A stretch of 64,000 bases of DNA. It comes from Dactylellina haptotyla (Eukaryota > Ascomycota > Orbiliomycetes > Orbiliales > Orbiliaceae). A model generated the notes under the pieces. It worked only from the letters and a program-made list of their open reading frames with translations, was not told the DNA's origin and ran no database searches. How positions within the stretch are numbered: the stretch's first letter is position 1; the number at the start of each line of letters is the position of its first letter. The stretch spans positions 4,216,001-4,280,000 of the forward strand of contig CM062380.1 in assembly GCA_031310005.1 (NCBI GenBank), in the 5' to 3' direction. This document shows, piece after piece, positions 32,630-44,724 of this stretch. A program made the translations under genes and the position numbers.

Positions 32630-34323
32630 ATGGCCGGATCCAAGAAGAATGCGATCAACTACACCGTTGAAGTTGTCGACAAGACGGGCAAGGCGATTCA
32701 CACTGTACGTTTGCAAATTTCGTTCAAAATTTTCTCATTTCTTTCCTGTTTGTCCGTCTGAGACCTTTCAAATGTTGGGACCTCTCTTCGCCTAAAACAG
32801 TAATTTGAGCTCTTTCGGCCTCAGCCGCTAACACAACTCTCTGTGTGGACCTCCAGTCAAAAACCATTCTCGGCGCCATCCGCGAGGCCCGCGATGCCTA
32901 CAAAGCCAAAAGAGCGGAGCGAAAGGAACAGCGCGACGCCGAGAAGGCTGCCCGCCGCGCTATAAAGGAACGAGCATACGAAGAAGAACTCCGTGAAGCA
33001 CGCCGCGCCCGTCGCGAAGCACGCAGGGCGATCGAAGATGAAGGCGCTGAGGAACGACGTCGCGAACGACGGGAACGTCGAGAGAGACGGATGATCGAAG
33101 GCGGCGACGGGCATACCGAACGAGGAGGGGATAATATATCCGATACTTCGAGTATATACTCTGCGGCGGTTGGCAACGCTTCCACAGGCCAGTTAACTAC
33201 AAGATCTGTAACCGACCTGGCGCTGCCACCACTACCACCCCGACCAGAGATCGATGAGGAGGAAGACCATGTTACAGCACTGTTCACACAAGTGCAAGAT
33301 ATTATCGATCACGCTGCTGCTGCGCAGAGCTCAGTGATCACACTTGTCGATGCCTTACGACGGGACCCCGAGACGCTGGCTATGGTTGGTATCACCCTCG
33401 CCGAGATCTCTACCGTCATTGCGAAGTTGTCGCCTGCGGCGCTGGCAGGATTCAAGCTCAGCTGGCCTGTGGTGTTCTCTTTCCTTGCGAGCCCTCAGTT
33501 CGCAATCGTCGCTGGTGTCGGCATCGGTACCACCATTATCTTGCTGGGAGGATACAAGATTATCAAGAAGATGATTTACGGCGAGCCACCAAAACCACCA
33601 GAGATTATCGACATGGGTGGCACAGTTGTGGAAGAAGGAGAAGTCCGTTCGATCACCCAGGCCGGCGAGCCAACGCCTGCACCTAAGCCTACGGCGGCAG
33701 TTCCTGCCCCCGTACCCGCGCCTGCGCCAGTGACCAGGGAAATCACCGAAATCACTGATAGAGTGGAGGAAGTGAGGATCGATGAGGCTGCCAGAGATAG
33801 GGAAAGAGAAAGACATCGACGGTCACGACGGGAAGCGGAAGAGGATCCCTTGGCGTTCGGACACTCGGAGCGACGACGGAACTCTCATCGCGATGTTGGT
33901 TCGAGGCGTTCCGTAGACGATGTCCGACGACCGTCTCAGAGCAGATCTTACACGGCACCAGTAAACGCGCGCTCTATGGGCCCACCCGTTCCCGAAAAGG
34001 ACGAGCAACCAGATGTACCACAGCTGGCGTTCGATATTCCAAAGAAGCACCGTGAGGACAAGTATCGTGAGGACAAGTATCGAGAGGACAAGCACCGAGA
34101 AGACAAGTACCGAGAAGACAAGTACCGAGAAGACAAGTACCGAGAGGGCAAGTCCTCTTCCTCAAAGTCGTCACGAGACCGAGAACGAGAACGAGAAAGA
34201 GAGCGGGATCGGGAACGCGAACGTGACCGTGATCGCGACTATCACGGGAAGAAGTCGTCGAGCAAGAGAGAGAGAGAGGCCGAGGATGGAAGCAGGTCTC
34301 TGATTCTGAGACGACGAAAGTGA
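32630..34323 (+). CDS. Charged fungal protein with hydrophobic core segment and REDKY repeats, function unknown
   Basis: Exons 32630-32704 (MAGSKKNAINYTVEVVDK...) and 32857-34323, giving 513 residues. Residues about 35-105 are a Lys/Arg/Glu/Ala-rich helix (likely coiled coil). A helical central part includes about 30 hydrophobic, Gly-rich residues (SWPVVFSFLASPQFAIVAGVGIG, then TTIILLGGYKIIKKM), which could cross or insert in a membrane or pack as a helical hairpin. A disordered tail follows with seven five-residue repeats (REDKY type) and then alternating RE/RD dipeptides before a basic end. RE/RD runs are common in splicing-related proteins, but the hydrophobic segment argues against simple analogy. 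I do not recognise the family. Confidence 0.8.
34051..34155 (+). repeat. 15-bp coding tandem repeat, seven units
   Basis: Seven head-to-tail 15-mers of the type CGAGAAGACAAGTAC (Arg-Glu-Asp-Lys-Tyr), starting at 34051, 34066, 34081, 34096, 34111, 34126 and 34141. Units 4-6 are identical, units 1-2 are identical, unit 3 has His for Tyr, and the last decays to REGKS. The identity at synonymous sites suggests recent duplication by slippage. Confidence 0.95.
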
Positions 34324-35054
34324 TTATAATATCGGCTTGTTTCGAAGGTTTGAAGTACAAACGACAGCAGTACGCAGCTACGCCGGAACAGCGGCCTCGC
34401 ATGCAGCATCGCATCTAGACCATGCGCTTTAATTATACGCACTTTTGGGCGGCTTCCTCTAATAATCCTTTTTTTTTTATTTTTTGTTTTTGATTCACGG
34501 GTGGCATATTATTCTTCTTTGGCTTCTTCATCTCGGTCTATACACATCAGAACGCGAATGATATATCGATATAGGAGTAGGCATTCATTCAGCGAGCAGG
34601 AGTTATTTCTTTTCTTTCTCGATTTTCTTACAATTGCTATTTTCCATGTTTCTTTTCATTTTCTTATGCATTATGAAGCATCACGACTCACTCCGATACA
34701 ATGCATATGTTCATTCATGATTGTTTTACACACGCATATATATACCATACCATACCATATTACACTATCTCAACGCTATTATCAAATAGAAGTACGAAAT
34801 TATTTATTTATTTAGCAGAGCTCTCCGTATCACCTGGTAATTCGCTTCGCTGTGATGAAAAGACGGCTTCGGCTAGCTACGGCTTGCGTTGCGGTGCAGC
34901 TTCCCCGGATTCCAATTGATCCGCCCAACGTGCCTTTCTCCTTCGGAGCAGCTCATCGAGGATGCCTCTCCTTCCTGCCATTGATCTCGGAGACTTGTTC
35001 TGTTAGCATACTCGGAATATTATAAACCGCACACTCGCACAATCGATTCCAAAG
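34324..35054. other. Intergenic region
   Basis: 731 bases, T-rich (T-run 34470-34478) and AT-rich to 34810, consistent with a 3' untranslated region and the next promoter. A short tandem ACCAT sequence lies near 34745-34760. No gene is seen. Confidence 0.5.
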
Positions 35055-36351
35055 ATGCGGCGGAAGGCAGTCAGCTCCATCCTCTCCCAGGTCCCTCGTG
35101 TGCAGACGGCATCCTCGAGACCCCTGGCCCCCGTCCTCGCGATACTCCCAGCTTCACGGCGATACAGCAGCCACCCGCCGAACGCCAAACTCAACCAGCA
35201 GGTGCAATTCAATACTTCTACCTACCTATCGCACACGACCTCGACCTCTCTCGCAAACCCGGAGCTGCCTTCCTCGATCCGCACCTCCGGTAACACGAGC
35301 AAGCTGAACCTCTACCAGGCCATCAATTCCGCCTTATCGACAGCCCTGAGCACCGATGAACGCGCCATCCTCTTCGGCGAGGACGTGGCCTTCGGTGGCG
35401 TGTTCCGCTGCTCAAGCAACCTCCTGGACAGGTTCGGCCCAGACCGGGTCTTCAACACCCCGTTGAACGAGCTGGGTATCATCGGCTTCGGCATCGGATA
35501 CGCCTCGCACAGCCATGCCAACACGGCAATCGCAGAGATCCAATTCGGAGACTACGTCTTCCCTGCGTTCGACCAGATTGTAAACGAGGCCGCGAAGTAC
35601 AGATACCGCGGGGCCAGCGAGTTCAACTGCGGGGGGCTCACGATCCGCATGCCGGTTATGGGCGTGGGTCACGGTGCGCTGTACCATTCTCAATCACCGG
35701 AGGCGTTCTTCGCTCACGTGCCTGGATTGAAGGTTGTGGTTCCCAGAGGGCCCGTGCAAGCTAAGGGACTGCTGTTGCAGAGTATCAGGGAGAGGAATCC
35801 CGTGATATTCATGGAGCCGAAGATATTGTACCGAGCTGCGGTGGAAGAGGTGCCCGTGGATGATTTTACACTGCCGCTGGAGAAGGCCGAGGTGTTGGCT
35901 AAGGGGAGTGATATCACGGTTATCTCTTACGGGACCCCGCTGTACACGGTTGAGCTTGCGGCGAAAGCTGCGAAGGAGATGCTGGGAGTTAGCGTGGAGG
36001 TGATCGATTTGAGGACCGTCTACCCGTGGGATAAAGAGACGGTCTTTGAGAGCGTTAAAAAGACGGGCAGGTGTATAATTGTGCATGAGGCGCCGAGGGG
36101 CGGCGGGCTGGGAGGGGAGATTGCCGCTTGTATTCAGGAATCGTGCTTCTTGAATCTGGAGGCGCCGGTTGGGAGAGTGACCGGGTGGGATGTGCATATG
36201 GGGTTGATATTTGAGCAGTTTAACGTTCCGGATGTCGTGAGTAAGTGTTTATATCTTTTCCCGCATGCGTGGTTACACAGGTACAAGGGTGCTAACGGTT
36301 TTATCTGCGATAGGGGTGTTTGATACGATCAAGAAGACGATGGATTACTAA
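35055..36351 (+). CDS. Branched-chain 2-oxoacid dehydrogenase E1 component, beta subunit (mitochondrial)
   Basis: Exons 35055-36240 and 36314-36351, giving 407 residues. It is the beta half of the thiamine-diphosphate E1 enzyme that decarboxylates the oxoacids of Leu, Ile and Val in the mitochondrial matrix. An Arg/Ser-rich presequence ends near RRYSSHPPN. The transketolase pyrimidine-binding fold is clear ([68 protein letters not shown]). The C-terminal regulatory domain follows ([47 protein letters not shown]). FGGVFRCS and the [13 protein letters not shown] region separate it from pyruvate dehydrogenase E1 beta. The short last exon supplies [11 protein letters not shown]; without splicing the frame runs into unrelated sequence. 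Confidence 0.95.
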
Positions 36352-38232
36352 CGATGCATGTGAAGCTGCTGCATCTATCTGCAGGCGCGGCTCCACATCA
36401 GTTATCGTCATATCGAACCGGTCTGAGCGACGGTCACATGTGTACATGTACAACAACATTCGGCAGCGAGATATGTATCTGTCTTACACGAGAAATGTAT
36501 TTTATTTTAGAGCGACCCAGCATAATTATATATATATTATCATTACCAGCCAACCGATATGTATTATAATAATAATACAAGCAGTGAGAGAGGGAGCAAG
36601 TGATTGTTTCTCGGAATGCCGGCAAACTGGGCGTTTAATCCTAAAAAGAAAACAAAAACCGTCTGATAAACGGACGATAGAAGCACGCCATGATGTCAGG
36701 GAGGAGCCGGACAATGGGGAGGCATAATCACAATGGGATTGCGATCTCCGGCTGCTCGATGAGGAGAGGGACATGACGATTGGTTATGCTGAATCTAAAT
36801 CTCCTTTTAGAACCCACGTTTCGCAACCGTGTTTTGATGGCGAGAGCCCCTCCATCGATCGTTTACCGTAGCGAGCAAGTGTCGCCTAGGCGGGACCTGC
36901 TGCATACGGCAGTTTTTTGAAACGGTCAAACAATAGAAACATTCACACAGCATATATGTATAATACAGAGCAACAGTAACAGCAATGGAACAGCAGGACG
37001 GACTAAGCGGGAGACTGCCTTGTCAGGTGTTTGGGCGGCGCTTCTTGGGACAGCTGCAAGTCATTTCTTCCTTCTTTTTAAAATGTGCAAAATGTGGTCT
37101 CTGCGATCGGACTGGCGCACAGGTGGCACCAGCCTGTTTGATGGCGAGCCCCTGAACGCCCAAAAGGGAACCCCGGCTGCTCTCCGGCGCCGCTGATTGG
37201 CTGAAAGACGCAGAACAACACTGGCCAATGCCGGCCTCACCTGAAACCCCGATTTCTTCCTTTTTCTGCCTTTTTCCGTTGGCGTCCGTTGGGTCCCAGA
37301 CAAAGCTTGCAAAGGGCCCAAGTCTCAGCGGGCAGCCTGCAAGGGACACATTTTTCGGTCTTCCAAATCTGCCGGCTGGCCAATCTGGTGCCAATCTGTG
37401 ACTGCAAGTCCGCCAAGGGTCGTCTCTAATCGTCTCTAATCGTCGGAATGGAGCCCTCCGAGTGGCTCGTTCGGCTGCCCACCTCCTTAATCTGAAGATA
37501 GCCTCCAATTCTGTATTACTACCGCTGCTCTTCCCTCCTCTGCATGTCGTCTTCTTGTCCTTTACCTGACTTTTGTCTATCAGCTAATCGCTTTCGACAA
37601 GGACAGCAGCTTGCATTGTCGCCACCATCCTCGATCGCTGGAGCACACTTCCCGTCGGAATTAGAATCAAGTCTTTCCTTAATTTTCCTTCCCTCTTGTG
37701 CATTGTCTTGTCGCAGGTGGAACAGCAGAAAACGGCAAAAGGAACGAGAAGAAACAGAAGAAAACCACAAGGGCCCTCGCCGCCAACCTTCCTTCAACCG
37801 CACAACGCTCACCATTCCAACTCTCCTTCTCCTCCCTCCTCCTTCGAAACGTGCAACCGCCTCCTAAAAATGGTTGAGTAGATAGTTTTCTATTTGCTGC
37901 CCGGTTCCTTCGTTTTCAGAAGTTGTGGCCGCCGTTCGCCGTTGTCGTTGTAGTCGCTCTCTACCCAACTCTCCCGCTGGTGCACGTTGACCGTTGCGCA
38001 GCATCCACTCATTTTTTGCAGCAAAATTTCCGCGGTCTCTGGCAGATTCGATATTCGCCCCTCGTTTGGAATTCCGAAAATAACGTCGGGCTGGGCCTCA
38101 TTGTGCGATATCAATCGACACTATCATTTATATCGAAGTAATCGAAAAACTAGTAATCCGTCTGCAGACTGGGTCGCAGGAATAATACCAACAACTCGAA
38201 AAAATCACATCCGACCGGTCATATAAAACATC
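36352..38232. other. Intergenic region and long CT-rich leader
   Basis: About 1.9 kb. The stretch 37420-37445 holds a 10-bp tandem (CGTCTCTAAT) in about two and a half copies. From 37500 to 38230 the plus strand is pyrimidine-rich with several short upstream ATGs, as expected for a long promoter and 5' leader of the K+ channel gene. The open frames at 37519-37867 lie on both strands and are not convincing. Confidence 0.45.
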
Positions 38233-40896
38233 ATGGGTTTCTTGCGAAGGAATAAGAATGAAGTCTTCACCCAGAAGCAAAAGTGGGACTACATCGTATG
38301 TTATTGAATTATCGCCAATATGTCTAAAAAAATCCGTCTGCTGACGCCCGCGTAGAACATCGAGGACTTCAAGACCCGCTCGTGCTGGTCGCCCATCGCC
38401 TACTTTTTCTTCTTCGTCAACGTCTTCTTCGGCGTCGCTGTCGTCGGGGCTGACTGCTACACCGCTGTCAACCTCCTCGTCTTCAACCGCTGGTCTTCCA
38501 AAATCAAGCCGTTCATCCCCTTCGACATCTCGAAATGGATCTTCGCCGGATGTATCATCTTCTCCTTCGTGCTCATGGGATTCCAGGCCCTGTGGGGCAT
38601 CAGAGCCATCAAGAGCAACTCCATCGCCAGAGGTTACCTCGACATTTACGCCCAGCGATGGTGGTGTACCGGCAAAGGAGGATACAAGCGCTTCTTGGTT
38701 TTCACCGAACTGACCAAGAGTAAGCACGGAAGTGACTACGTGATGCTGTTCACATACTTCTCCTTCAAAGGTATTTTCATAGTTTGAATCGATAAACTTT
38801 GATCATTTCACTGACGAATCAAAACAGGTTGGGCCGAAGTTCTCTTTGCTGACGGTCCCCGTCAGGTTCTCAATGGCATAACGCTCTACGCCGTCATCCA
38901 GGCCAAGATCGTACCGGGAACCCAGAAGAACGGCCTCAGCGGTCTTCTCTCCTCCATCAAAGCCCTGGAGGACGAGTCCCTGACCCAGGCCATCATCTTG
39001 TCTGTCATGCTCTTCACCTGTGTCTGGTGGATCTTCGTCGCTCTCCAGCTCCTCTTCGCCATCCTGCTCTGGATCATGTTCATCTGGCACCACGTCCCCA
39101 GCGGCCACACTCTCGGGTCCTACTGCAGAGAGAAGATTGACAAGCGATTGGTCGGCATCGTGGCTAAGAATCACAAGCGCACTCTCGAGGAGGAGCGCGA
39201 GGAGAGAATGAAGGCCGACAAGGCAGGAACTGGAGCCCGCCAGCCAACGATCCCCGTCCTGGGCGGCGGCGCACAAGCCGGATCGAACAATCCCACCGGC
39301 CAGCCGACATTGCCTACGCTCAACGAGAAGCCGCCGGTGCCTGGTCTTAAGAGAACTAATACCATGGACACATTTACGACGACGGTTTCCTCCCGGCCAG
39401 ACACCAACATGCCTCCACGCCCGCCGTATGCCGCTAGGCCTCCTTTCTCGTCCTCGCAGAGTGCTACATCTTCCATGTTTGACGATTCTGCCAGCTTGTT
39501 GGGCGACAGGAAGGACCCGTTCTCCAGGACTAATACGCCTCTCAACCGTCCTGCGCCGCCTATCGGCCCTTACTCGAGGGATTATAACGACTCCCAGGCC
39601 TCTTTGACGAATCCGTACGAATCTGCTCCTCTTCAACCTCACGATTTCCTCGGATCTTCGCAGGCTCTTCCTCCCGTAAACCGTAACGACACTGTCTCTC
39701 CATTCTACCAACAGCGTCCGCCACCTGTCAACCGCAATGATACCATCTCGCCCCTCAACGGTCCAGGACCTATGCAGCCACGTCCCTTCGGCTTTGACCC
39801 CATGCAGAGCAATACCCCGCAGCCGTTCCCACAAGCTGCTGGTATGCCTCGTCGATTCCCAGTTCGACCGCAAGATCAAGGCTTCCCTCCTCACAATCAG
39901 CCACCAGTCTCTCACACACCATCGCCTGCCCCTGAGTTCTCAACATATACAGAACACAGGCACACCCCGCCAATTCATCACAAGCCTGAATCTGAAGTCT
40001 TTGAGATGGACGGCGGCATCTCGGTTCCATCCGCGCCTGCTTCCGGTGCCATTGAATTGGGCACATCGCCTCCAAAAACTGTCGCACGAAACAATACCGG
40101 CACTGACGGATTCGCTGCTCATCCTATGGCCTTTGAGCTAGACACTGGTGTTCCAGTCGTCTCCGCGTCTCCTACTAACACTTCTCCACAAATGCGTACC
40201 CGACGCCTCACACCACCCGAATCAACAACCACCCCAGCTCCTCGATCTCCCCCTCGTCAAGGTGGCTACCCAGCCTACGTCAAGCCAAGCTATCAGCCAT
40301 CCGGCTCCGGAATAGCATCAACCTCAACTCCTCCACCACAGCTACCGGCTCAGAACTTCGATCGCGAGGAACATGGAGTTGGTAGAAACATCCATGGCAA
40401 CTACGACCTGGAAGCCGACGTTCTAGACTCCTATCTTGGTTCCTCCCAATCTCAAATGCCACCTCCCCAGCAATTATCGAGACCTTTCGCCCAAAATCAA
40501 GGACAAGGGAGCAGACCAAGCACCCCCACAAGAGGTCTTCCAGTCCGCCGAGGATCCAACGACTCCTACCATAGCAATGCGGGCAGCGCCCTCGGACTAC
40601 CATTCAATACGCCAGCCAGGAGTATGACCGCTACACCCACTTCTGGATACGGAGGTCCAATGAACCGAGGACCGGGCCCAAATGACTTTTCCATGCCTCC
40701 TAGGAGCATGACTGCCGGTCCTTATGGTAACCAGCCACAGGCCAGAAGCTCCCCGCCGCGAGGCAACAGTGGAGTCTACGAACAGAGACCGCGAGGACCT
40801 GGTGGCCCACCGCCACCACCTTCGCAAGGCGGATACCGAAGGAATGACGGTTATGGCGGCAACAGCTATGGCGGCAACTACAATGGTGGTTGGTAA
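38233..40896 (+). CDS. Kch1/Prm6-type fungal low-affinity K+ channel with long disordered tail
   Basis: Exons 38233-38295, 38356-38770 and 38828-40896, giving 848 residues. The N-terminal 270 residues match the fungal Kch1/Kch2 family, which in yeast imports K+ during pheromone response and triggers Ca2+ influx. Visible signs are NIEDFKTRSCWSPIAYFFF, a helix near 30-56, a second near 74-95 (FAGCIIFSFVLMGFQALWGI), RWWCTGKGGYKRFLVFTELTKS, WAEVLFADGPRQVLNG, and a long hydrophobic stretch near 209-245 ending WHHVPSG. The remaining about 570 residues are Pro/Ser/Gln-rich and disordered, ending in Gly/Tyr/Asn repeats (YGGNSYGGNYNGGW). Such a tail suits regulation by phosphorylation or a protein partner. 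It starts after a long CT-rich leader. Confidence 0.88.
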
Positions 40897-41490
40897 AAGT
40901 AACGAAAATCAAACCCTTATAGAAAAATGGAAGCCAGCATAACGCTCAAAAAGGCGGCATTTGTGAGATATTTGTAATCCGGAGAAGGAAAAGTCCGAAT
41001 AGATTTCCCTTCTCTGCGAAAATTTTTTCTTTGTATTGTACATTTTTCCTTTTTCTCCTTGACTCACCACTTTTTCTTTTTTAACACTTTCATCGGGACG
41101 GTATTTTATGGTGTTTGGTGGGATGTACTTTTTATATCGTCTTGCATATTTTCTTTTCTTCGTCCCTTTTCAATTCCCGTCTGTCACTATATACCCTTAT
41201 TTAACGACCAACTACTTTTTGTGAATTAGCCTATAATTCCACCTGAAATGACACTCTTTTATCAAATATACTCTATCTATGTCCCTTCTGCACCATATAA
41301 CTTTAGATGTGCGACTGATTAGCGATATATTGGAATGGCACCTTTCGAATATGATGAGAATTTCAGATCTTAAATTATTATATATTGGGTTTGCTACAAA
41401 GATAACCATCACCATACATTCGGAACCAGCATATCCAACGACTCTGCGACTCAGCTAGCCTAGAAATCAATACAAACATTATCTGAGAAT
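40897..41490. other. Convergent 3' intergenic stretch
   Basis: 594 bases, T-rich, between the K+ channel stop and the stop of the minus-strand CFEM gene. Probably two 3' untranslated regions. Confidence 0.55.
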
Positions 41491-42078
41491 TTAAAAACCA
41501 ACAGCAGCGGCAAGAGCGATTCCCAAAGCGACCATTTCAACCTCCAAACGCCCAGCAGCGTTTGTCTTCGTCGCTGATGTTGCGGAGGCAGTAGGCGAGG
41601 AATTTTGGCCTGACCCGGCGGTAGTCTGAGCGGGACTGGTACCCACGGGGCCAACGGCGGAGGTAATTGGAGTGCTGCCTCCGGCTCCGAACGTGGTGTA
41701 ATAAGTTTGCCAAATGAATGAACCGCAGTTCTTTCCAAGCGCGAAACCGGCATCTACGATGAGTTTTCAGGTCAGTAAAAAGATCTTCTTTGTTTGACCG
41801 CATATTCTATATATCAAAACTCGTTATGGCGACTTACCTCCTGGTCCGGAACTACCGCAGTTATTTGCCAGACAGGTGTCGAATGGGATGTTGGAAACGA
41901 TAGCAGGAAGGTATGGGCAGGCGCAAGTCAATAAGGTGGGATCGCAGCCCAGCTCGGACTGTAGTGTCTTAATACAGCTGATAGCGCAGGACGAGAGGCT
42001 CGGGTTTGAGAATGTTTGCCCGGCTTGCGCAGCTGCGATACTCGATAGAGTAGCGACAATAATGGCTTTGAAGAGCAT
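41491..42078 (-). CDS. Secreted CFEM protein, probably GPI-anchored
   Basis: Minus-strand exons 42078-41838 and 41753-41491, giving 167 residues. Signal peptide of about 19 residues (MLFKAIIVATLSSIAAAQA), then a complete CFEM domain with Cys at 31, 35, 45, 52, 54, 69, 74 and 90, including TCACPYLPAI. A Thr/Ser/Ala/Gly-rich linker follows, ending in a hydrophobic C terminus (VALGIALAAAVGF) preceded by small residues (TNAAG), the usual GPI-signal layout. CFEM proteins of this size (Rbt5/Pga7-like, hyphal wall) bind heme or mediate surface contacts; which applies here is unknown. The intron splits the domain just before DAGFALGKNC. A TATA box stands about 80 bp upstream. Confidence 0.88.
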
Positions 42079-42158
42079 TTTTATTGATGAGATGAAATTA
42101 ATCGAATTAATTTGAATTTGGTAGCGTCGTATGCTGGATCGAGATCGTGAAGAATGCT

Positions 42159-42167
42159 TTTTATATA
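42159..42167 (-). promoter_or_regulatory. TATA box of minus-strand CFEM gene
   Basis: Reads TATATAAAA on the minus strand, about 80 bp before the ATG at 42078. Position and sequence fit a core promoter. Confidence 0.5.
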
Positions 42168-44114
42168 GACACAACCGAAGAAAATAACGTCTGAGTAGGA
42201 ACAACAGGATGCAAGTAACGAAGAAGAGATATTATGAAGGGGCCCTTTTTAAATTTATCTCTCCCTCGCTATTTCTCTCCATTCCGAGTTCCGGTTTTCT
42301 TCATTTACGGCTGAGGATTCGCGGGATCAGGAGGGATCACACCAGCCGAAAAGTTCAAGCCTCGAGTTAAGCTTTCCAAGACAATGCTTAAGTTGGGACA
42401 ACAGGATGTTACCAGCAAATCACAGCCCAGAGAAAAACTTGGCACGAGGAAGATGGCTTCTCTCCTCTGCGGCTGAAAAAACTGCATTTTGGAAAAGGAG
42501 GTTTCATTAGGCCCAAACCGAAAAAGGTGTGCCTGCTTGTGTCGGAGGTATATAATATTCTCGCACATAACCTGGGCACACTAAATCCTTAAAAGATTCT
42601 GGCGTGACAAGTTGTGGCGATGCCATTCGATGCATGGCGAATACAAGCTTTGGGTGTTACGTATATTACTGCCATTCGACGCTTCTAAAGATAATTATTC
42701 TTCAGTTGAGAATTCGAAGACCTCAAGAAAGTGATTACCTTGGGAAACTTGTCCAACTAGCGGCGACAAATATTGAGCGAGGCGGGAGGCTGTTCATTTT
42801 ATGAGGCAGAGATTGTCGTCTAAATTTCTATTCTAGTAAGCATGCGAAAGGGCACTGTTTGAACGCCCGAGCTCCGAGCGGCAAGAGCCTGAGGCTACCC
42901 ATGCCTAGTGACCATTCGTTTCAATCACCGCCAGTGCTTGCAAATAGCCCCTGCAATGATACATGCATTCAACAACGTCCACAACACAGCCAGGCCAGGT
43001 GGGCTCATGCAAAGAATGAAAATTAGCGACTAAGAGGTCTGAGTACAATGTACTTTGGAGAAGGTTAGGTAGACGAATCTTAGACGGTAGTGTGTTCAAT
43101 AGCTTATTTACGCCTCCTACCTACCCAGCACTAACCTGACGTAAATTGAGCAGGAAAATGTTCCAGGGACCTGCCCAACGACTACAGGCTGGAAGAACGA
43201 CACAACACAGCCGGCCTCGTCCGGGGCCGGATAAGTATATATCAACGTCTTCGAATTTAGCCCTTTAGGTTACACCAATAATGTGACCTTGATGATGGGA
43301 TGAACTTTTTTTAGGTTAAAGTTAGCGTTCTGCAGGGTTCATTCGTGGTCCACCAGCACCAGGGTTTCAAGATCTATTGACGAACAGTATTGATTTACAC
43401 TAGTCTACAGCGGCACTTGCCGTTCAACATGATCATGCATGGTGACAATTTGATATCTGCGGAGTATCGGCTACGGACCTCGATCTTGATGAGGTAAATA
43501 CCCCAGCGTTTCGGGAGAGGGTTGCATGATCCCATGGAAAGGCAAACAAGATTTTTTGTCGTATTGCGCCATGAGCTTAAACCAGTTTCTTTCTACACAT
43601 ACCCGATCAATATTTGGGGATATATACTAGTAGTACCGTGGTCATGGTAAGTACCTTTTGTCCCAATTCTGACAAGGCAAGCTTAACTCATGACCTTTCT
43701 ACAAGGTTTTGTTTCATGAAACGAGATCTAGTAAAGGGTTCATATATGGGATCCTCAAGATCTCTATTTAACCACGATCGGTTACACAGGATAAAATTCC
43801 GATGCAACAACCTGAGATAAGATAATATTTGCTTGACAAAATGGCAAAAATTAGTGTGGCTGCGTCCTAGTACTAGTATATCATCAGTATTTTGCGGTGT
43901 AATTAATGTCCGACTTCAGTAGTAATATCTGGTCGGGTCTATATAATAACCTGCTGGAAGACTTGAATGGTGGACTAATATTAGTACTGAAATACTTGAT
44001 TCCTTAACATCGACAGATAAGCTATATTTCCCCCCGTGTTATAGTCGCATAGTAGCGGCTTCAGTACAGCACACTCAATTTATACTGTCTTGAAGATATT
44101 AAGATCTGAACATA
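42168..44114. other. Long intergenic region
   Basis: About 1.9 kb between divergently transcribed secreted-protein genes. AT-rich, with no frame that looks coding and no clear repeat. Candidate core element CTATATAATA near 43939 before the CBM1 gene. Confidence 0.45.
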
Positions 44115-44724
44115 ATGGCGCCTACTACCTTCATTCTCTCTGGGGTCTTGATGCTTCCATTCGTGCTTTCTGCGACGACGACAACAAAATCTCTGCCGTC
44201 TAATGTTCAAACTCTCTGGGGTCTAGTAAGTTATCTGGGTTTTCACATCATAATCGAGGATATGGTACTAACGCCTTTGATACAGTGTGGAGGACTTTGC
44301 GCTGTCCCCACTCCATTCACTCGAACAATCTGCGAAGAGGGAGCAACATGCGTCATCGAAAACGAGTACTACTGGCAATGTCTTCCAGCCACTCAGACGG
44401 CGCCGACAACTTTTTCAATCGCTACGAGTTCCGTAACAACTACTACTCCAATCAGTTATCCTCCACTCACAACTACCAAAATTACAACAACTCCAGCACC
44501 AGTCTCCAAAACCACTACCCCGAGCGCGACTAAGACGGTTGTCCAAACCAAGTATGGACAATGCGGTGGTGCCGGATGGACGGTATATATTGATATTCCT
44601 ATAAATGAGTCTTATTTAGAAGTTAAAGAATCGCTAACGGCTAGCAATATCACAGGGTCCAACCGTTTGCCAAACAGGCTCTACATGCGCGACTGCAAAT
44701 GCGTATTTTGCGCAATGTCTCTGA
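44115..44724 (+). CDS. Secreted protein made of two CBM1 cellulose-binding modules joined by a Ser/Thr linker
   Basis: Exons 44115-44225, 44286-44582 and 44656-44724, giving 158 residues. Signal peptide (MAPTTFILSGVLMLPFVLSA), then a divergent CBM1 (WGL|CGGLCAVP...CEEGATCVIENEYYWQCL), a linker of about 55 residues rich in Thr, Ser and Pro, then a canonical CBM1 (YGQCGGAGWT|GPTVCQTGSTC, ending ANAYFAQCL). CBM1 modules bind crystalline cellulose and related glycans. No catalytic domain is present. Both introns interrupt a CBM1 right after the W-G or G-W-T turn. Because both introns are stop-free in the same frame, the unspliced reading is a longer false protein with a scrambled C terminus; the splice used here restores the module and ends at TGA 44722. 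It might act as a cellulose-binding effector or scaffold. Confidence 0.88.

Noticed and set aside
38803-39915. 370-codon minus-strand frame
   Set aside because: It is antisense to the low-complexity tail of the K+ channel gene; composition is Arg/Gly-rich and the plus frame has matching domain evidence.
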